Source: Aquilaria yunnanensis
Lineage: Eukaryota; Streptophyta; Magnoliopsida; Malvales; Thymelaeaceae
DNA length: 64,000 nt
Reading direction: 5' to 3'
Assembly (NCBI GenBank): GCA_039654915.1
Contig: CM077597.1
Coordinates: 42,072,001-42,136,000, forward strand
Below the pieces are notes generated by a model. It saw only the letters and a list, made by a program, of their open reading frames with translations. It had not been told where the DNA came from and searched no databases. Positions 10,401 to 23,900 of this stretch are shown here, in pieces (position 1 is the stretch's first letter; each line of letters begins with the position of its first letter). The position numbers and the translations under genes are program-made.

Positions 10401-13070
10401 GATGAGCAATTTGCTAGTAGAACCAGTGCCAATTTCAAATAGTGGAGATGAGGAAATACACCAATTAGATTTGTTGGAATTCAAAATAATGAGATCTTCT
10501 ATCTGCTTACCATCTTCATTTTCTTTCAAAATCGAATGGCACACCTTTACCTCAGTTATAGCATAAACATAGGCAACAAGTCCAGGGGTGACCATTAATA
10601 TGCCATCAATCCCCATTCTGTGACAATCATCAGTGTCATACCCTTTCATTACTTCATCAGTTGGGACCTTCTATACTGGTGGGGGCATAAGGTTGGGACA
10701 AAGATCTATGGTTGCATTTAATCTCTAGGTCTCCTGCTCGAAAAACCCTTTTTTTTTCCAAAAAGTACTTCAGAATGAACCATTTTAAATGCTTGCACCA
10801 ATGTGCCCACTTAAGTGCTTACACCAATGTGCCCACTTGCGTATTTATTCTCTATAATTGTCTCCATTGGATAAGTTGTTCATTTCTAACCTAATGGTTG
10901 TCAACTACCAAATCCTCTATATGGCCAAACAATTGACTAACAAGCTGAATAGCTGATCAAACTTCTCAGTAGCAGTTCAATAACTAGGTACGCATGTTTA
11001 AATGACCTTATTTATGGGTCAGCTCTTCGTTAACCTCTTTTAAGGAATCTGATAGGGAAGAGGTTGAACATTCTACCTCCTTTGGCACTAATCCAAATTG
11101 GTCGACCTTTGATTGTTTTCATGTAGCTTGGTTGACATATGGCATAAACATAGGTCAATACATATAATAAGATATTCATACAGTCACATCGGTGTACATC
11201 AAATTCAGGGTGGCTTTACAAATATAATAGTTGGTTCATGGAAAGGTCAGTTCAGTAAAATTGCTTTGTAAGCTTGACCATTGATAAATGAAATAGGAAG
11301 TGTGCGATCACCCACTACATATAGACATGGTAGAATAAGAAGCAAGTAGTGCACTTATGAAAATAATGATGATATAAAGTAGGGATGTAGAAACCATAAA
11401 TAAATGGAGCAAAATTATTGATTATGATTCTATGTGACCCGAAATAAATAACCTTAGTTGTTGGAATAGTGAACAACCACCAAGTGCACACCACTGTTAG
11501 AAACCTTTTTTATGGTAGACACCATCTGGTCAAGTGTACATGTGATCAATTACTGGTTACTCATTCCATTAAGATTGTCAAAACAAGACATAAACAATGA
11601 TTTCAAAAACTTTGTACAAGAAGCGCAATTAATCGTCACAAGCACAAATAGTACATACATCCTCTTAAACTCGTTCTACAAGTACCATTCAAATTTTTCA
11701 TAATACCTTTCAAGTCAACCAGCAACTAGTTACTAACCCACATACAGAAACTACTACCAATGACAAGGTCTTATATAAAAAATAGGGTAGGCTCACCCCT
11801 TAGCCCAAATGTGAAAGTGGTGACATCAAAAGGTCATAGTTTATACCTCTTCCCATAAACAAGTAGTGTCTTGGCATTGTCAAGAGATTTCATTAGCCAT
11901 GAAATAAGATTTGATCGAGAATGCCAACTTGGTTCTACATAAGGCTGCCCAAGCCAGTTTTGGTAACCCACTTTCTTTGTGTCGTAGTCAACAAAATGGA
12001 GTAACCAAGTCTATAAGTAAGGTATAAGTTAGTGATAGTTGCATCATTACATTTTTCATCCTATTTGCAAACAACAAACTACTCTTTCTTATCAAGACCC
12101 AATGATTTACACTTCTCGCTTCTGTTAGCCAACTCTTAGAAGTCATGCTAAAAAATTAGGTTTAGTGAAATAACCAAAAAATATCAAATAGTCAACAAAT
12201 ATGGCAAGTAAAATAATAGCCTTCACATATAGATCGTGTCATCGAGTGACCATGGGTTTGCTTAAGTAATCCCTTCTTGTCATTTTTGTAGTATGATTCA
12301 GATATTTAGTGCACTTATGTAAATCCCTTAACTATAAATCAAGTTTCCGAATAAGATAACTATAATGATACTACAGTTACATATAATTTGTATAAGTGTT
12401 CCTCAACTTAACTTTCACCTTGTTCCCTCAATCGCTAAAGCCAATTTGAACAGCTATTCCCTTTTCATGCTCCATTACAATGGTTACCTAAATCAGGAAA
12501 AATTAGAGTAATTGCTAAAAGTTAGCAGAAAATCCAACATTGAACACATAACTAATCAGTCTTCCAAGACATAATTTTTAAAACAAAACCAGAACAAATT
12601 CTTACTAATGATGCCTAATTTTTCTTTTATTCAAAAAATAATCTTAAAAAATATAACTAACAAAGATATAGAAAATACTTGTTAAACAGGAAAACATCAA
12701 CAAGAACCAACTAAACAACAGACAAATGTTGTCTCGGCAATTCAAGAAACTAATTAGTAGTCCCAACATCAAAACTGAACCACACGTTTTGTTAAGCCAT
12801 CGCCATCACCATGTTCAATCTCCTACTAGTAGTACTGTCAATGAAAAGCCACTATAATTTGGGCTAACATTGGTTATTAAGTTCCTTTTATTTTCAAACA
12901 ACTGATACAAGTTATCATGAACATAGGGTCAAGTGAATAAGATGTAGATTACATAGTAAGCTAGGACAATTTACAAGGCAGATAACTTAGATTCCAAAAT
13001 TTTTGTGTAGGAAATGTAGTTTATTACATTAAATCATACAAACTGCATAGTTGTTCATTTGACATGAAAT
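10400..13070. other. No gene recognised; AT-rich relic DNA
   Basis: All frames are short. A minus-strand frame of 84 codons at 10395-10649 has no recognisable motif. A 25-bp unit built on CACCAATGTGCCCACTT is repeated twice at about 10793-10843. I see no LTR ends, RNA gene or convincing exon. It is probably old transposon sequence. Confidence 0.5.
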
Positions 13071-13076
13071 TTTGTA

Positions 13077-13160
13077 CATAGACCCATCAAGTGCAGTGAA
13101 ATCATATAAAAATAGCGCACATAGACCCATCAAGTACAATGAAATCATATAAAAATAGTG
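13077..13160. repeat. Tandem duplication, unit about 42 bp, two copies
   Basis: Two adjacent copies of a unit starting CATAGACCCATCAAGT and ending AAAAATAG(C/T)GCA differ at about three positions. This is a recent local duplication. No coding potential. Confidence 0.85.
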
Positions 13161-14834
13161 CACAAGTAGTCTGCAATGTAAAATCTGATGAATCACATAA
13201 TAAACTACACTACCAGAACAAGTATGCTACTTTGTGTACTAGCTAGATCTGAGACACATAAGTAGCACTAGTCATTCAGGAAACCATGAAACTTCAGATG
13301 TAATTCACCCTCAAAATCAAAATACATGCCATACATATTAAGTACAAGGGTTCCTTAGCTGGCTTAAGCAACATAGAACACAAAAACACTATTCTAAGTT
13401 ACCTTGTTCATAATGCGGAATTTACTTATATCCAACCAAAAATAGCTTAACAATACTAAAGCTAGCCTATTCAACCCTAGAGCAGCACCCTCCTCACAGT
13501 CAACAACTGCATTTCAAAGCCAACCCACTTGTTAGCCATAGAGAGAGCCATATACTAGAGCGAGAGTAAGAGTTACAAAGTTTACATCCAAAAGCTATAC
13601 CTACACAAGTCAAGCCCTTTAGTAATCTTATTGGCACTCAATCACTCAACCATGCCTTTCCCTGTATACCAACATCAAAAGGGGAGTCAGTTCCACTTAA
13701 ACTCAATAAGGGTTAGATACTTAAATACCCTCCAAACCCTGCAAAATAGAGGACAACAACAAGGACAAAATAGAAGCACATTAGCATGCATAATTAAGGA
13801 CCCGAACACACAGAACAAACACACACTTATTAACCACTTTCAAGGTTCCTATAGCCACAAATGCTTAGCAAACAACTCCATAATTTAAACAAAACACTAT
13901 AATGAGCTCAAGCCCAATGATGCTCCAAAGGAACACTAAAATACTGGCAAAGCACTAAGGCCCTAGTCACATAGGGCTTCAGTTGTATGCCATACAATTC
14001 ATAGCTAGCTTTTCAACTAAAATGCTCTTACGCATCTAAAGAACAAGGGAACTATTTGTGCCCGAGATCATAATGCCCCTAAACAACATCACAATGGTCC
14101 ACTTAGCCCTACGACTCTCTTCATTGTCTTTCCTTAAGATTCTAAGACATCTTCTCATAGGATTAAAAAAAATTAGCTTAGAATCTTTGACATCTATACC
14201 TTACCTTATTGTTTGTTAGAAGAAGTAGCTTAGCAACAATCTAGGCCTCCACATAAACCTTTGGTTGAAGTAAGCATGAATCCCTTACAACCCAAGCTTA
14301 GATTTCTTGTTCCCAACTAAATTTCTACTTCTCTTGGCTTAAATTTGCTTTCGAACTCCCCTACACTTTATTTTGAACAACAACCCAACTAGGCAGATAT
14401 TCACTTTCCACTTTTGCGGGCAAGAAGGCTAGCCATGGCAAGCAATAAAAAACAAGGACAAATGCCCACTTTGTTACTTAGTGTTTCTTACATGTTCCAA
14501 TTCTAACCTAACTTTTGCAAAAATTTCACTTGAACCTTGTAGTCTTACCTGTGAAGCTTCTCAAGTCTCCAATTAAGCCCTTTAGTTTAATAAACAAATA
14601 ATTCACTTCATAACTCCTACCTTAGGTTCAATTGAAGGCCTAAGGTTTCTAGGACCCAAGAAATGAAACTTACATTCCTTTTCAAGCAAGTCATCCAATT
14701 TTCACATCTGCTATTCTAACCTCATTGGCAAACTTGCTATACAAGTTATCCAATACATTTGAACCATAACCACATTATTTTCAAAGGACAGATGTATCAG
14801 TTTCCCTTTCTTAAAAAAATTTGGTCAAGCAAAA
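13161..14834. other. No gene; possibly the 3' LTR of the adjacent chromovirus remnant
   Basis: Frames are short apart from an 85-codon plus frame at 13631-13888 without motifs. On the minus strand a purine run, AAGAAAGGGAAAC, sits at about 14800 just past the end of the degenerate pol, where a polypurine tract should be. The DNA below it may therefore be a decayed 3' LTR. I found no terminal dinucleotides or duplication to confirm that. Confidence 0.3.
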
Positions 14835-16775
14835 TTTTCAAGTAACTTGGGAAACAAGTAAAGGTATTGCTTCATATTACTCTCAGTTTCTCAAGTTACA
14901 TCTTCTTCTAAGTAATGTGTCCATTGGACCTTCACCATAGGTATTAGCTTGCTCATTAACTTTCTAACATCTCTGGCTAGGAACCTCAAAGGCTTTTCTT
15001 TATAGCTCAGATGATGTGTCAGAGGTACGTCTTGCATAGGTACAATATGTTTCTAATCATGTAAATACCTTTTTAGCGTAATCACATGGAAGATGTTATG
15101 GATATACTCCATTTCAGAAGGTAAAGCTAGCTTGTAGGCTACTACCTCTACCTTTTTTAAGACCTCAAATGGCCTTATGTGCTTGAGGGCTAGCTTTCTT
15201 TTCTTCCCAAATCTCACTAAAGCCTTGTGCAACTTTTCATTGACTTGTCCAAAAACCTTCCATAGGTTACCATCTTCTTTTTTAGCCTTCAGAATCTCAT
15301 CAGCCTTACACAACTTGATTGTTAGCACCATGAATTTGGTTTTCCTCTTAATGTTGCCACTTGGTGGCCAGCATGCTCAAATTATTAGCCCTATTTTTTC
15401 TACGTGTTATCTTACCCTTAACACTTCATTGTACCTTTTACGTAGGGCATTGGCCACCACATTTGCTTTTTCCAATAGTATAGCCTATGGTGCAATCAAA
15501 GTCCTTAACATATTTGAAACTCTTAAGATCTGTAAGAATTTGCAAAGTACTACACAAGAGATAATGTCTCCATTATTTAAGTGCAAATATCATAATAGCT
15601 AGTTAAAGATCATGCACAGGGTACTACTTTCATGTAACCTCCATTAAATCGATCTATAAGCAATTACTTGCGTATCTTGTATTAGAACACACCCTAATCC
15701 TGATGATGAGGCATTTATGTACACAGTATAAGGTTTTGATGGATTAGGCAAGGTAAGAATGGGTGCTAAAGTTAATCATTTCTTTAGTTGTTGAAAATTT
15801 TTCTTACATTACTCATTCTATTCAAACTTCTTCTCCTACCTAGTCAATTAAGTTGGTAGGGCTACAAAAATAGAAAACTTATGAACAAACCTTCTATAGT
15901 AGCCTCTCATTCCAAGAGAACTCCTCATTTCTTTTACTTTCTTAGGTTTGTCCTACTTTGACACAACTTTTACCTTCTCAAGGTCTACTTCAATATTCTA
16001 GAAATGGCACTTGCTTAGCTTCCCATAAAATCTATTCTATTTTAGTATTTGTACCACTATCCTTAAATGCCTTTCATGTTCTTTTTCATTTTTTAAATAG
16101 ATAAGAATATCATTTATGAAGACCATTACAAATTGGTCCAGATAGAGTTTAAAGATTTTTGGTATCAAGTTCATGAAGAAATTCGGTGCATTAGTGAGCC
16201 TAAATGGCATCACAATATACGCAAAATGTTTGTACCTAGTTCTAAAGGCCATTTTAGTTATGCCTTCCTCCTTAAGCCTCATGTCCCTAGGATTGAGTAC
16301 TTATTTGATCAACTAAAAGGTGCAATAGTGTTCTTTACAGTAAAAGCATTGAGCTTTCTATAGTCAATCCATATGTGTTAATGTTCTATCCTTCTTCTTG
16401 ACAAGTAAGACTAATGCACCTACGGTAAACTATTGGGCCTAATGAAACCTTTTTTAGGAGTACATCTAATTTCCTTTTAAACTCATTCATTTGTAGGGTG
16501 AACATTCTATAAGGATGACTGACACTGGATTTCCTCCAAGAACTAATCTGATCTCAAAGTCAACCTCCCTTAAAGGGGGAAGTCCTAGAAGATCAGTAGA
16601 TAATACTTTTGGGCATTCCTTGGTGATTTTAAGTTTTAGTAGTTCTCCATCTGCACCATTTTCATTAAGTGACAAGAACTCCTCCTCTATCACTAAAGTT
16701 AAGTGATCAACTACCTCTATGTGCATACTTTGTATACTATCCACAAGCTCTCTAAAGCTAGCATTATTGTTCATG
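14835..16775 (-). pseudogene. Degenerate chromovirus pol (Ty3/gypsy) with large internal deletion
   Basis: In minus-strand order there are four parts. (1) 16487-16774: end of the protease region and the pre-RT hinge, with LSTDLLGLPPLREVDFEIRL, the usual L--DLPGLPP-R-V-F-I-L signature. (2) 16037-16282: reverse transcriptase with FRTRYKHFAYIVMPFRLTNA and FINDILIY, where F-DDIL is expected, so the first catalytic Asp is Asn. (3) 15053-15331: integrase C-terminal domain with ALKHIRPFEVLKKVEVVAYKL and IHNIFHV. (4) About 14850-14990: a chromodomain-like LIPMVKVQWTHYLEEDVT segment interrupted by a stop. RNase H and most of the integrase between 15331 and 16037 are reduced to scraps. It resembles the complete element at 51.7-63.9 kb. 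It cannot be functional. Confidence 0.75.
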
Positions 16776-16987
16776 AAACAAATAAAAAAAATTTTGGTAT
16801 AAAAAATTTCGGTTATTTCGGTTACCGAATTAACCGAATTCTAAAACCGAAAACGAACCGAAACCAAATTTTTTGTTATTCGGTTTCAACCAAAACCGAA
16901 CCGAATTACCGAATTAACTGAACCGAATTTCAAATTTTTTTCAATTTTTCGGTTTTTTCGGTTTAAACCGAATACTGATCACCCCTA
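16776..16987. mobile_element. CCGAA/TTCGG-rich MITE-like element
   Basis: About 210 bp built from TTCGGTT and AACCGAA words in both orientations, so the strand can fold on itself. It ends GATCACCCCTAC, i.e. GTAGGGGTGATC on the other strand, a terminus I associate with small non-autonomous hAT-like elements of many dicots. It separates the chromovirus remnant from the zinc-knuckle fragment. The left end and target duplication are not resolved. Confidence 0.5.
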
Positions 16988-17088
16988 CACTTCATCATTA
17001 GATGACAACTGGTAATGAGGCTCTGTTCTCCAACTGGACAATTCTGTTCAAGATAGAACGGTGCCTCTCCGGTCTTCTAAACATGGTA

Positions 17089-17410
17089 CTACAATCTATT
17101 GAGCCAAATGGGTTGTAAGCCAGTTCTGAACAAAGGGAAGCGAGGGTCAACCCTGAAAATTTCCTCATCCTTTGGCTGCATATTCTGTAACCACTCCAGA
17201 TAGTCATTCTGAGCCTCGGCCATCAAGAACTGAAAGTGGGGTCTCGAATGACCCACTCTCCCACACTTTTTACAGACCTTAAAAATCTTCTCATTTTTTA
17301 ACTGCACCCACACCTCGTAGCCTTCTACAAAATACAAATATACCCCAGGCTAGAGGTTCTTAGATATTAACTCCACCCTGAATGCTACGTAATGCCTACA
17401 GTGGCGGGTC
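17089..17410 (-). pseudogene. LINE-type ORF1 zinc-knuckle fragment (DUF4283/zf-CCHC_4-like)
   Basis: A minus-strand 82-codon frame contains YEVWVQLKNEKIFKVCKKCG followed by RVGHS, matching the plant pattern G--VWV--KYE-L--FC--CG--GH. Just upstream in the same frame, beyond one stop, VAFRVELISKNL-PGVYL matches the preceding V-V-LD--KPL--G segment. This domain is common in ORF1 of plant LINEs and related gag-like proteins and binds nucleic acid through CX2CX4H. The fourth ligand is His in this copy (CKKCGRVGHSRPHF). Nothing downstream resembles an endonuclease or RT, so this is a scrap. Confidence 0.6.
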
Positions 17411-19534
17411 CAAGAGGATGAGAGCCACTTGTCAAGAAAGATAAACGGATAATGGTTCAATCAACTTAAAAATAGAAAAAGCCACCGTAAACGCAATAGA
17501 TAAGCCAGGGCAGAAGCCAATGAAGAAGGGACACAACCAACCCACCCACCCCCTCCCCCCCCGGGGAGGCAAAGAGGGCAAAGGGTGTTAAGACCGATTA
17601 GACTTCCTGATGAAAGAAAGCCATCATTTGTCGCGGACGCAGTCACGCCTTGTGAATCGTCAAAGGCACCAATTATGAACACTAATCCCCCAAATAGAAA
17701 TGAAATCCGTCCAATCGTAGAGAAATCCAGGCCTGGCGAACAATAGACCAAGGAAATGATTGGATACGTTGCTAGGGAACCAGTGATTCAAAGAAGAAAT
17801 CACGGTCCAGATCGAGAAACACCAAGAAATCCAGTGCAAAAAGGATTACCTTATATTCTTAAAATTTGATGCAAAAAAGATTACCTTATATTCTTCAAAT
17901 TTGATAATCTACTTCTATTATTATTGGTTTAGCGATACTAATAATTTTTTTTTGTTAATATTTGGGTACTATTTAAACATATATTCTTTTTTAAACTGAA
18001 AAAATGGAATCCAGATTAGAACTTCTCAGGTTTGTTGACTCTGGTTGAGCCAAAATTAATAGGTTCCTTCAACCATATAAATCTCACATTAAACTTTTCC
18101 TTTGAGGCCAGCAATAAAACCTGGCTACCAGGTTTCGGATAGCAAAAGAAAAGAATAAAATGGAAAAGTAGAGAATAATTTTATCTATAATTCTTTTGTT
18201 TTTTTCATCTTTTTCCGAATACAACAGGAGATGTATTCTGAAATTTCTGATATCGTTTTCTGTTTTGGAATTTTGATAAAAAGATGCATATATATGCAAA
18301 GCATGTTTTGTTAAATTACCCTTTGAATTTCAAATGCATGTTGCCCTCCGTGAGGTTTCGCTTCAAAATTTAATCAAAGGACAACACAATTCTCATACTG
18401 AAAAATATAGGATACAAAATGAGAAAGAACAAGGCATTACATGTCGGGCTTTCAGTCTTTAGAGAGTAGTCAGCAGAATGACCACAATCATTACTGACAG
18501 TATCCAATCTTTCAATTTAATTAAGCAATTGAACTTTTGTCTGACTCAAGATAGGCAAATCGTTGCAGAGATTTGAGATGATTCTCCATTTCTTTGCCAA
18601 GTTGTCCATTATCACAATGTCTCAAGTCATGGTGGAGGCCGCACATCAAGTTACACAAGAGACTTCATAGTAATTTTGCAAATCTGTTGTTTTTCTTTTT
18701 GTCTTTTCAGCTTAGCAAAATAAAATATAATTTACATCATTTCTTTGTACCTGGTGAGGATTCAAAATTATAATTTGTGCAAAAGTTTTCCTCTTTCTCT
18801 TGCTACCGAGAATTAGGTTTAGGTCGGGCATGATGGGATGTAATATAAACTTTGATCTTGCTTCAAGGTAGAAGCCAAGAAAGGTTTCTTTCTTTTGGAG
18901 GTGATTACTAAGCCAACAAATACAGAAAGTTCACAATTTTCTCTTTTAAGGTAATCAGAAGCATGCACAAGTATATATTTAAAGCATGGAGACTTACAAA
19001 GAAAGTTAGATAAGTTGTCTGCTTCACATAACTTAAATAAAAACTTGTTAGCAAATTTGTGCGTGAGAATACTAGCAGTACTATGCCTCAATTCAGACAT
19101 AAACTCAAACATCTAGTCAAGTCCTATCTTGTCTTTGCCTGTTGTTTGGATAGGCAAAGACGGTAAAGTTAGTGTGGAGAGGGTTAAACAAAGAATTTGG
19201 TACTACATTATCTACTGATCCCAAGGTCAACTAGTCAAGTGTCTTAATTTTTCCAAATATATTGGGATTAACTAAAAAAATCTTTCCATATTTTAATGAA
19301 AATAAAATTTACCCCACTCCTATTTTAAATACCTGTAGTACTTTTTCAATCTCAATTTAAAATGTTTAGTCTACATCTTATTGTAAAATTTAAATTACCT
19401 AATAATAATTTGGTAGGCAATAAATAGTTTTAATTATCAAATTTTCATCTATTTACGTGTAAAGTAGTCTTTCTCCCTTGCTGATGTAGTTTCGGTACAA
19501 AGTGTGTACAGTGTACATAGATTTGAGAAACAAG
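17411..19534. other. Spacer; no gene recognised
   Basis: A pyrimidine/GC patch near 17540-17565 (runs of C then GGGG) gives a glycine-rich antisense frame at 17461-17751 that is compositional only. At 17837-17906 a 31-bp unit around GATTACCTTATATTCTT is tandemly duplicated. 18.1-19.5 kb is AT-rich with no exon-like segment or RNA gene that I can recognise. Confidence 0.5.
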
Positions 19535-20345
19535 ATTGGGGCAAATTGCATTTTCAACGAAATCTCAAGGGCTTTGTCATTTGGGAACTTAAAAGAACCC
19601 CTATAGTTTGGTCTAATCTATATTTTTGCACCCATATTTTTTAAAACTTACATCTTGTCTCAACTTCCCAAAATTCAAATGGTACAATAATCATCTTCCA
19701 ATAATTTGAATCTCTCCAACATTATTTTTACAGTTATTAGATAACTTAAATTATCAATTTTTCTTCTTTATAAATACATTTTTCTCTCAATAAATGTAAT
19801 TTAGTATTTTTAAATGTCAGTTAACTATGAAAGGGATTTTTTAAAATTTTGAAATTACTGAACATATTTGCCAAACAATTTAAATTAGGGTTTTGAAAGT
19901 TGTTATTTGATAATGTAATGAAATTATGAGGTAAAGTGTAGGTTTCTGAAAATAAAATATGACAGTCTAGATTAGGCCAAATCACATGAGATTTCTGTAA
20001 TTTCCCTTGTCTTTGTAAATCACACAAACAAATCAATCTCTCCAACATTATTTTTATAGTTAGTAGATAATTTAAACTATAAATTTTTGTTCTTTATAAA
20101 CACATTTGTCTCTCAGAAAATCTAATTTAATATTTTTAAATATCAGCTAACTGTAAAAATGTATATCTAAATTTTGAAATTACTGTAACATATTTGCCTA
20201 ACAATTTAAATTAAGTTTTTGGAAATTGTTATCTGCCCATGTAAATGAAGTATGAGATAAAGTGTAGGTTTTTAAAAATAAAAATAAAATGTGACAAAAT
20301 ATAGATTAGGCCAAATAACATTTTAAATTACCCAAACAAATCAAA
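19535..20345. repeat. Diverged tandem duplication in an AT-rich element near the HIPP 3' end
   Basis: About 19705-19990 and 20037-20330 are two copies in direct orientation. Each starts AATCTCTCCAACATTATTTT and ends near TAGATTAGGCCAAAT, with roughly 15-20% mismatches by eye. The stretch before them (19538-19690, starting AAATTGCATTTTCAACGAA) has the look of a Mutator-like terminal repeat, and related AT-rich words occur inside the 26.7-27.2 kb element. I infer a small non-autonomous DNA transposon with an internal duplication. Its right edge is about 230 bp past the HIPP stop codon. Confidence 0.5.
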
Positions 20346-20578
20346 AATAACCTCTCCACTAAAGCTCAATACACTTATTTAACTGTATTACATGGTACTT
20401 ATATCTGCCTATATTCAGAGCTAAAGAAGGCACAAGAAAAATTAACACAACCATTCACTATATATATAGAGTAGACAGTTCAAAGGTTGTGGTACTTACC
20501 AACATGGAAGGATCACTTTGATCCGCTTATTATGACACATAACTACACAACCAGCACAAATTCGTGCATCGAAAAAGC

Positions 20579-20907
20579 TTACATAAGAGAACAAGCATGT
20601 GGATTCTCATCGCTGAAAATTTGAGGAGGGTATGCGTACTCCGAATAGAACTTGGACGGCCAATACTCGCTCCGCTTCACGTCAGTACTCGTCTGCTTGT
20701 CATCCTCAGTCACCCCATCTCCGCCTTCTTTCTTTTCCGCCGGTTTACTGCACTCATCCTTCTTCTCTACCTTCTTCTCTTCGTTCGGAATGATGACGGC
20801 CTGTTTTCGGGTTCGTTTGAACACATCATTCACCAGCTTGGTGGCATCAAGGATGCCTTTTACAGTCACTAGGTCATTGCCAACGTCGGTTTCGACCGAC
20901 TCCACAC
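20579..20907 (-). CDS. HIPP: HIPP exon 5 (second half of HMA2, acidic region, CaaX box)
   Basis: Acceptor AAATGCAG, then VESVETDVGNDLVTVKGI completes HMA2. A Lys/Glu/Asp-rich region and the conserved tail YPPQIFSDENPHACSLM follow, then the stop. The open frame continues upstream of the acceptor to 20935, but those codons are intronic. Confidence 0.92.
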
Positions 20908-23900
20908 CTGCATTTGGCAGCAATTTATCCAACAATTACATATGTCTCACCCTTAAGAAAACCCTGTGACAAGTTCACAGTTGATGCCTATGGCCACTTA
21001 GATAACGTCTACCATGGGCTTCAATAGATGGCACAAACTAGTTAATGATAGTAATCAGTCCCCGAACCATTTAGGATCTCTTCTAATTGTGTACGCGAAA
21101 AGCTATTGTATGATCTCTAATATGTAATGCTAGTTTCCAGGGGTGGATCCAGCATTTCTACGAAGTATGAGGTAAGACAGATAGTTTCCTCTACTATAGT
21201 TCAAATACGGCATTAGACCCATTTTATAGAGAGAAAAAAAATTACCTTTAGACTTAAATTTAAGGACAAGAATTGATATTTGATTAATTTGGATGACTAT
21301 GCCTGTGCCCGCCGCCTCAGGATCTTGGTCTGCTAATTGCTAATGCTCCTCCCTAAAGTTAATTTTTGGTCATACGACTTTAGTGATTAGCCGACGAAAC
21401 GAATCTTACAACAATCCCTGAACTATTTCCTCTTAGGTTTCATTTGAGACTAACGTTTAAATTTAGTTTTAGAGATTGAAATAAATTATCAATGGGTGTG
21501 ATAATTTTTTTAAACCTTTACCAATAAAAACTACATTTGGATAGTTTTTCCAATCTTTAACACTAAACACCGACATTGTTCCAAAACAAAGTTTAAATGT
21601 ACAAATCTCCATTATCTATAGATAAATGTCAACACCAAAAGTAGTTTAGCATTGAAAAAGGGCATGCGTGACTAGATAACTATTTGTCACCGTGACAGAC
21701 GTGTTCACCACTTTAGTTAAGACGAGATATGTTGGCTCGTACAATGTAGTAGGTATTTTTTACAATAAATTTAGTACAAAAAGTTTAAATAATAAATAAT
21801 TAAAAAATATGAAAAAAAAAATTGATTAAAGCCGAACCAACATAAACAATAATTGAAATTAGGTAAATAGAAACACAAAATCATATGTATTTTGAAATGT
21901 ATAATTTTTTCATTAAAAATAGTTCACTAAAAATTTCCCTATTTTATCAACTTAAATTCTAATTTGTAACATCAATTAGAAGTTTATTTAGAAAAGTTTA
22001 CTTTGAATTTTAACAATTATGGAACAAATTATTTTATTAAACCATAGAAAATAATTCATACTGTAAAACATAATCATGAATAAAAAAATAATATTATTGA
22101 AACACAAAATTGTTCTTAATTTATGTTAATAGATTTACAATTTAATCATTAAGACTTACCTTGACATTAAGTAAAATCTGAATATAAATAATTATAAGCA
22201 AACAAAGTAGTTAACTAAAGATGTATTTATATACTATCAAAAGAGCATTAAAGATAACAAACAAAAAATGGTTAAAACATTCTATTAATAAATCAATAAA
22301 ACAATTAAGAGAAAAAAAGTTTCTAGTGTTTAGAAAGTTTTTTGTGTTCATAGTGTAGAATAACATTGCACAATATACATGCATAAGTTTTCCATATTTT
22401 TTGCTCACTATTGAATCAATGATAAAATAAAATGTTTTAAGAATTGTGCAGATATGCATAATACAAATTGTTCATTTATTTCAACTAATCAAAACTCTAA
22501 ATCAAATCTACGTAAAATGCTCGTATATTTGTTTCAATTAATTAAAACTTTGAATTAAACCTATATAATTAAAAATCTAAGTCAAATCATTAAAAAAAAA
22601 AAGCTTTTGATATTAATATGATTAATAAAAGCATATCTGAAAGTGTGCCACACCTGCGACTAGGGATCAAGATAGCTCTCTTCCCTTCTCCTTAAAAACC
22701 TTTGGCTTTTAATATATACAAAAATTCTAATTAGCAAAAGGAAAAAAAAGAATTATGATAGATCATGAAAGTTAGGTACAATTATCGCAGAAATGTTATA
22801 TCCAGAGACTAAAGAAGAGAGGAGAGTGAATCAACTTTGAAACGACAAGTCAAAAAAAGGTATAAAATACTCTTGGGCCCTTGTAATGTTTATTATGGCT
22901 AGTAATACTCCCCAATATTTATGATGTGACAATCATATTATCATCAGGCACGAGCAAATAGTCTACCCTCTAACGGACAACAACAAGCGAAAGTGAGGGA
23001 GCATTATGTCATACATGAAACATTTAGGGACCAAAATAAAGGTTTGACAATAAGTTGAAAGATGCCAAAAAAAAAAAATCAGTCACCGCTGAAAACTATT
23101 GTTTATGAACAGTAACCATTTCTTCTTTGGAATATAATATAACATAATATACATACGTTGTGATAACAGACACTCATCAACGAATTTTTCTAATAAAAAT
23201 TAACCGGCTCAACCACCGTTGTCCCCTTTCCTCTAGGCCTTTTACCTACGGCTTTTTTGTATGCTCCATTTACCAACACATTTTATAATGGAAAAGGTTT
23301 GGGATGGAAAATGAGTAGCTAATATCCTATGATAATAATTGGAATTGGAACAACAGACACCTCTCAACCATTCAACAAAATGGTGCCCTGATTTTCTGGA
23401 AAACCCACAAACAAAATAAATACCCCAAATGTATTTGTGATTATTTTTGTAATTCCACCAGCATAATTTGTTTCGATTTTGATCTAATCGACAAAATAAA
23501 TAGTAATGTTAGCTTTTTGCTTTACGGGTAAATTAGTACCTTTGATCTTCCGGATTCGTTTCTGTAGATCTTGAGCACATGCTTCGCAGTGCATCCGAAT
23601 TTTCAACACAATCGTTATAGGAGTAGGAGGCTGCATGCAAGGAAAAGAATAAACAAATTTATGTCCTACCACTAATATTTTCTCATAAAGACAATGATGG
23701 AAAAAATTGTGCTGAAACTATAAACTCCACCACGAAAAAGAAGTGCAATATTTTAAAATATTTCACTTCTTAGAAGGAAATAAGGGAAATTCTACATGTT
23801 TATGTACCGTATATTCATATATGATCGTGTTGTAACTGATCCAAGTTAATGTGTAACACAATAAAAATATTAAGTAATTAAGTACTAGATTTCATGTACC

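Noticed and set aside
17461..17751. Minus-strand frame with a glycine run
   Set aside because: The glycines come from a C-run; no domain and no supporting context.
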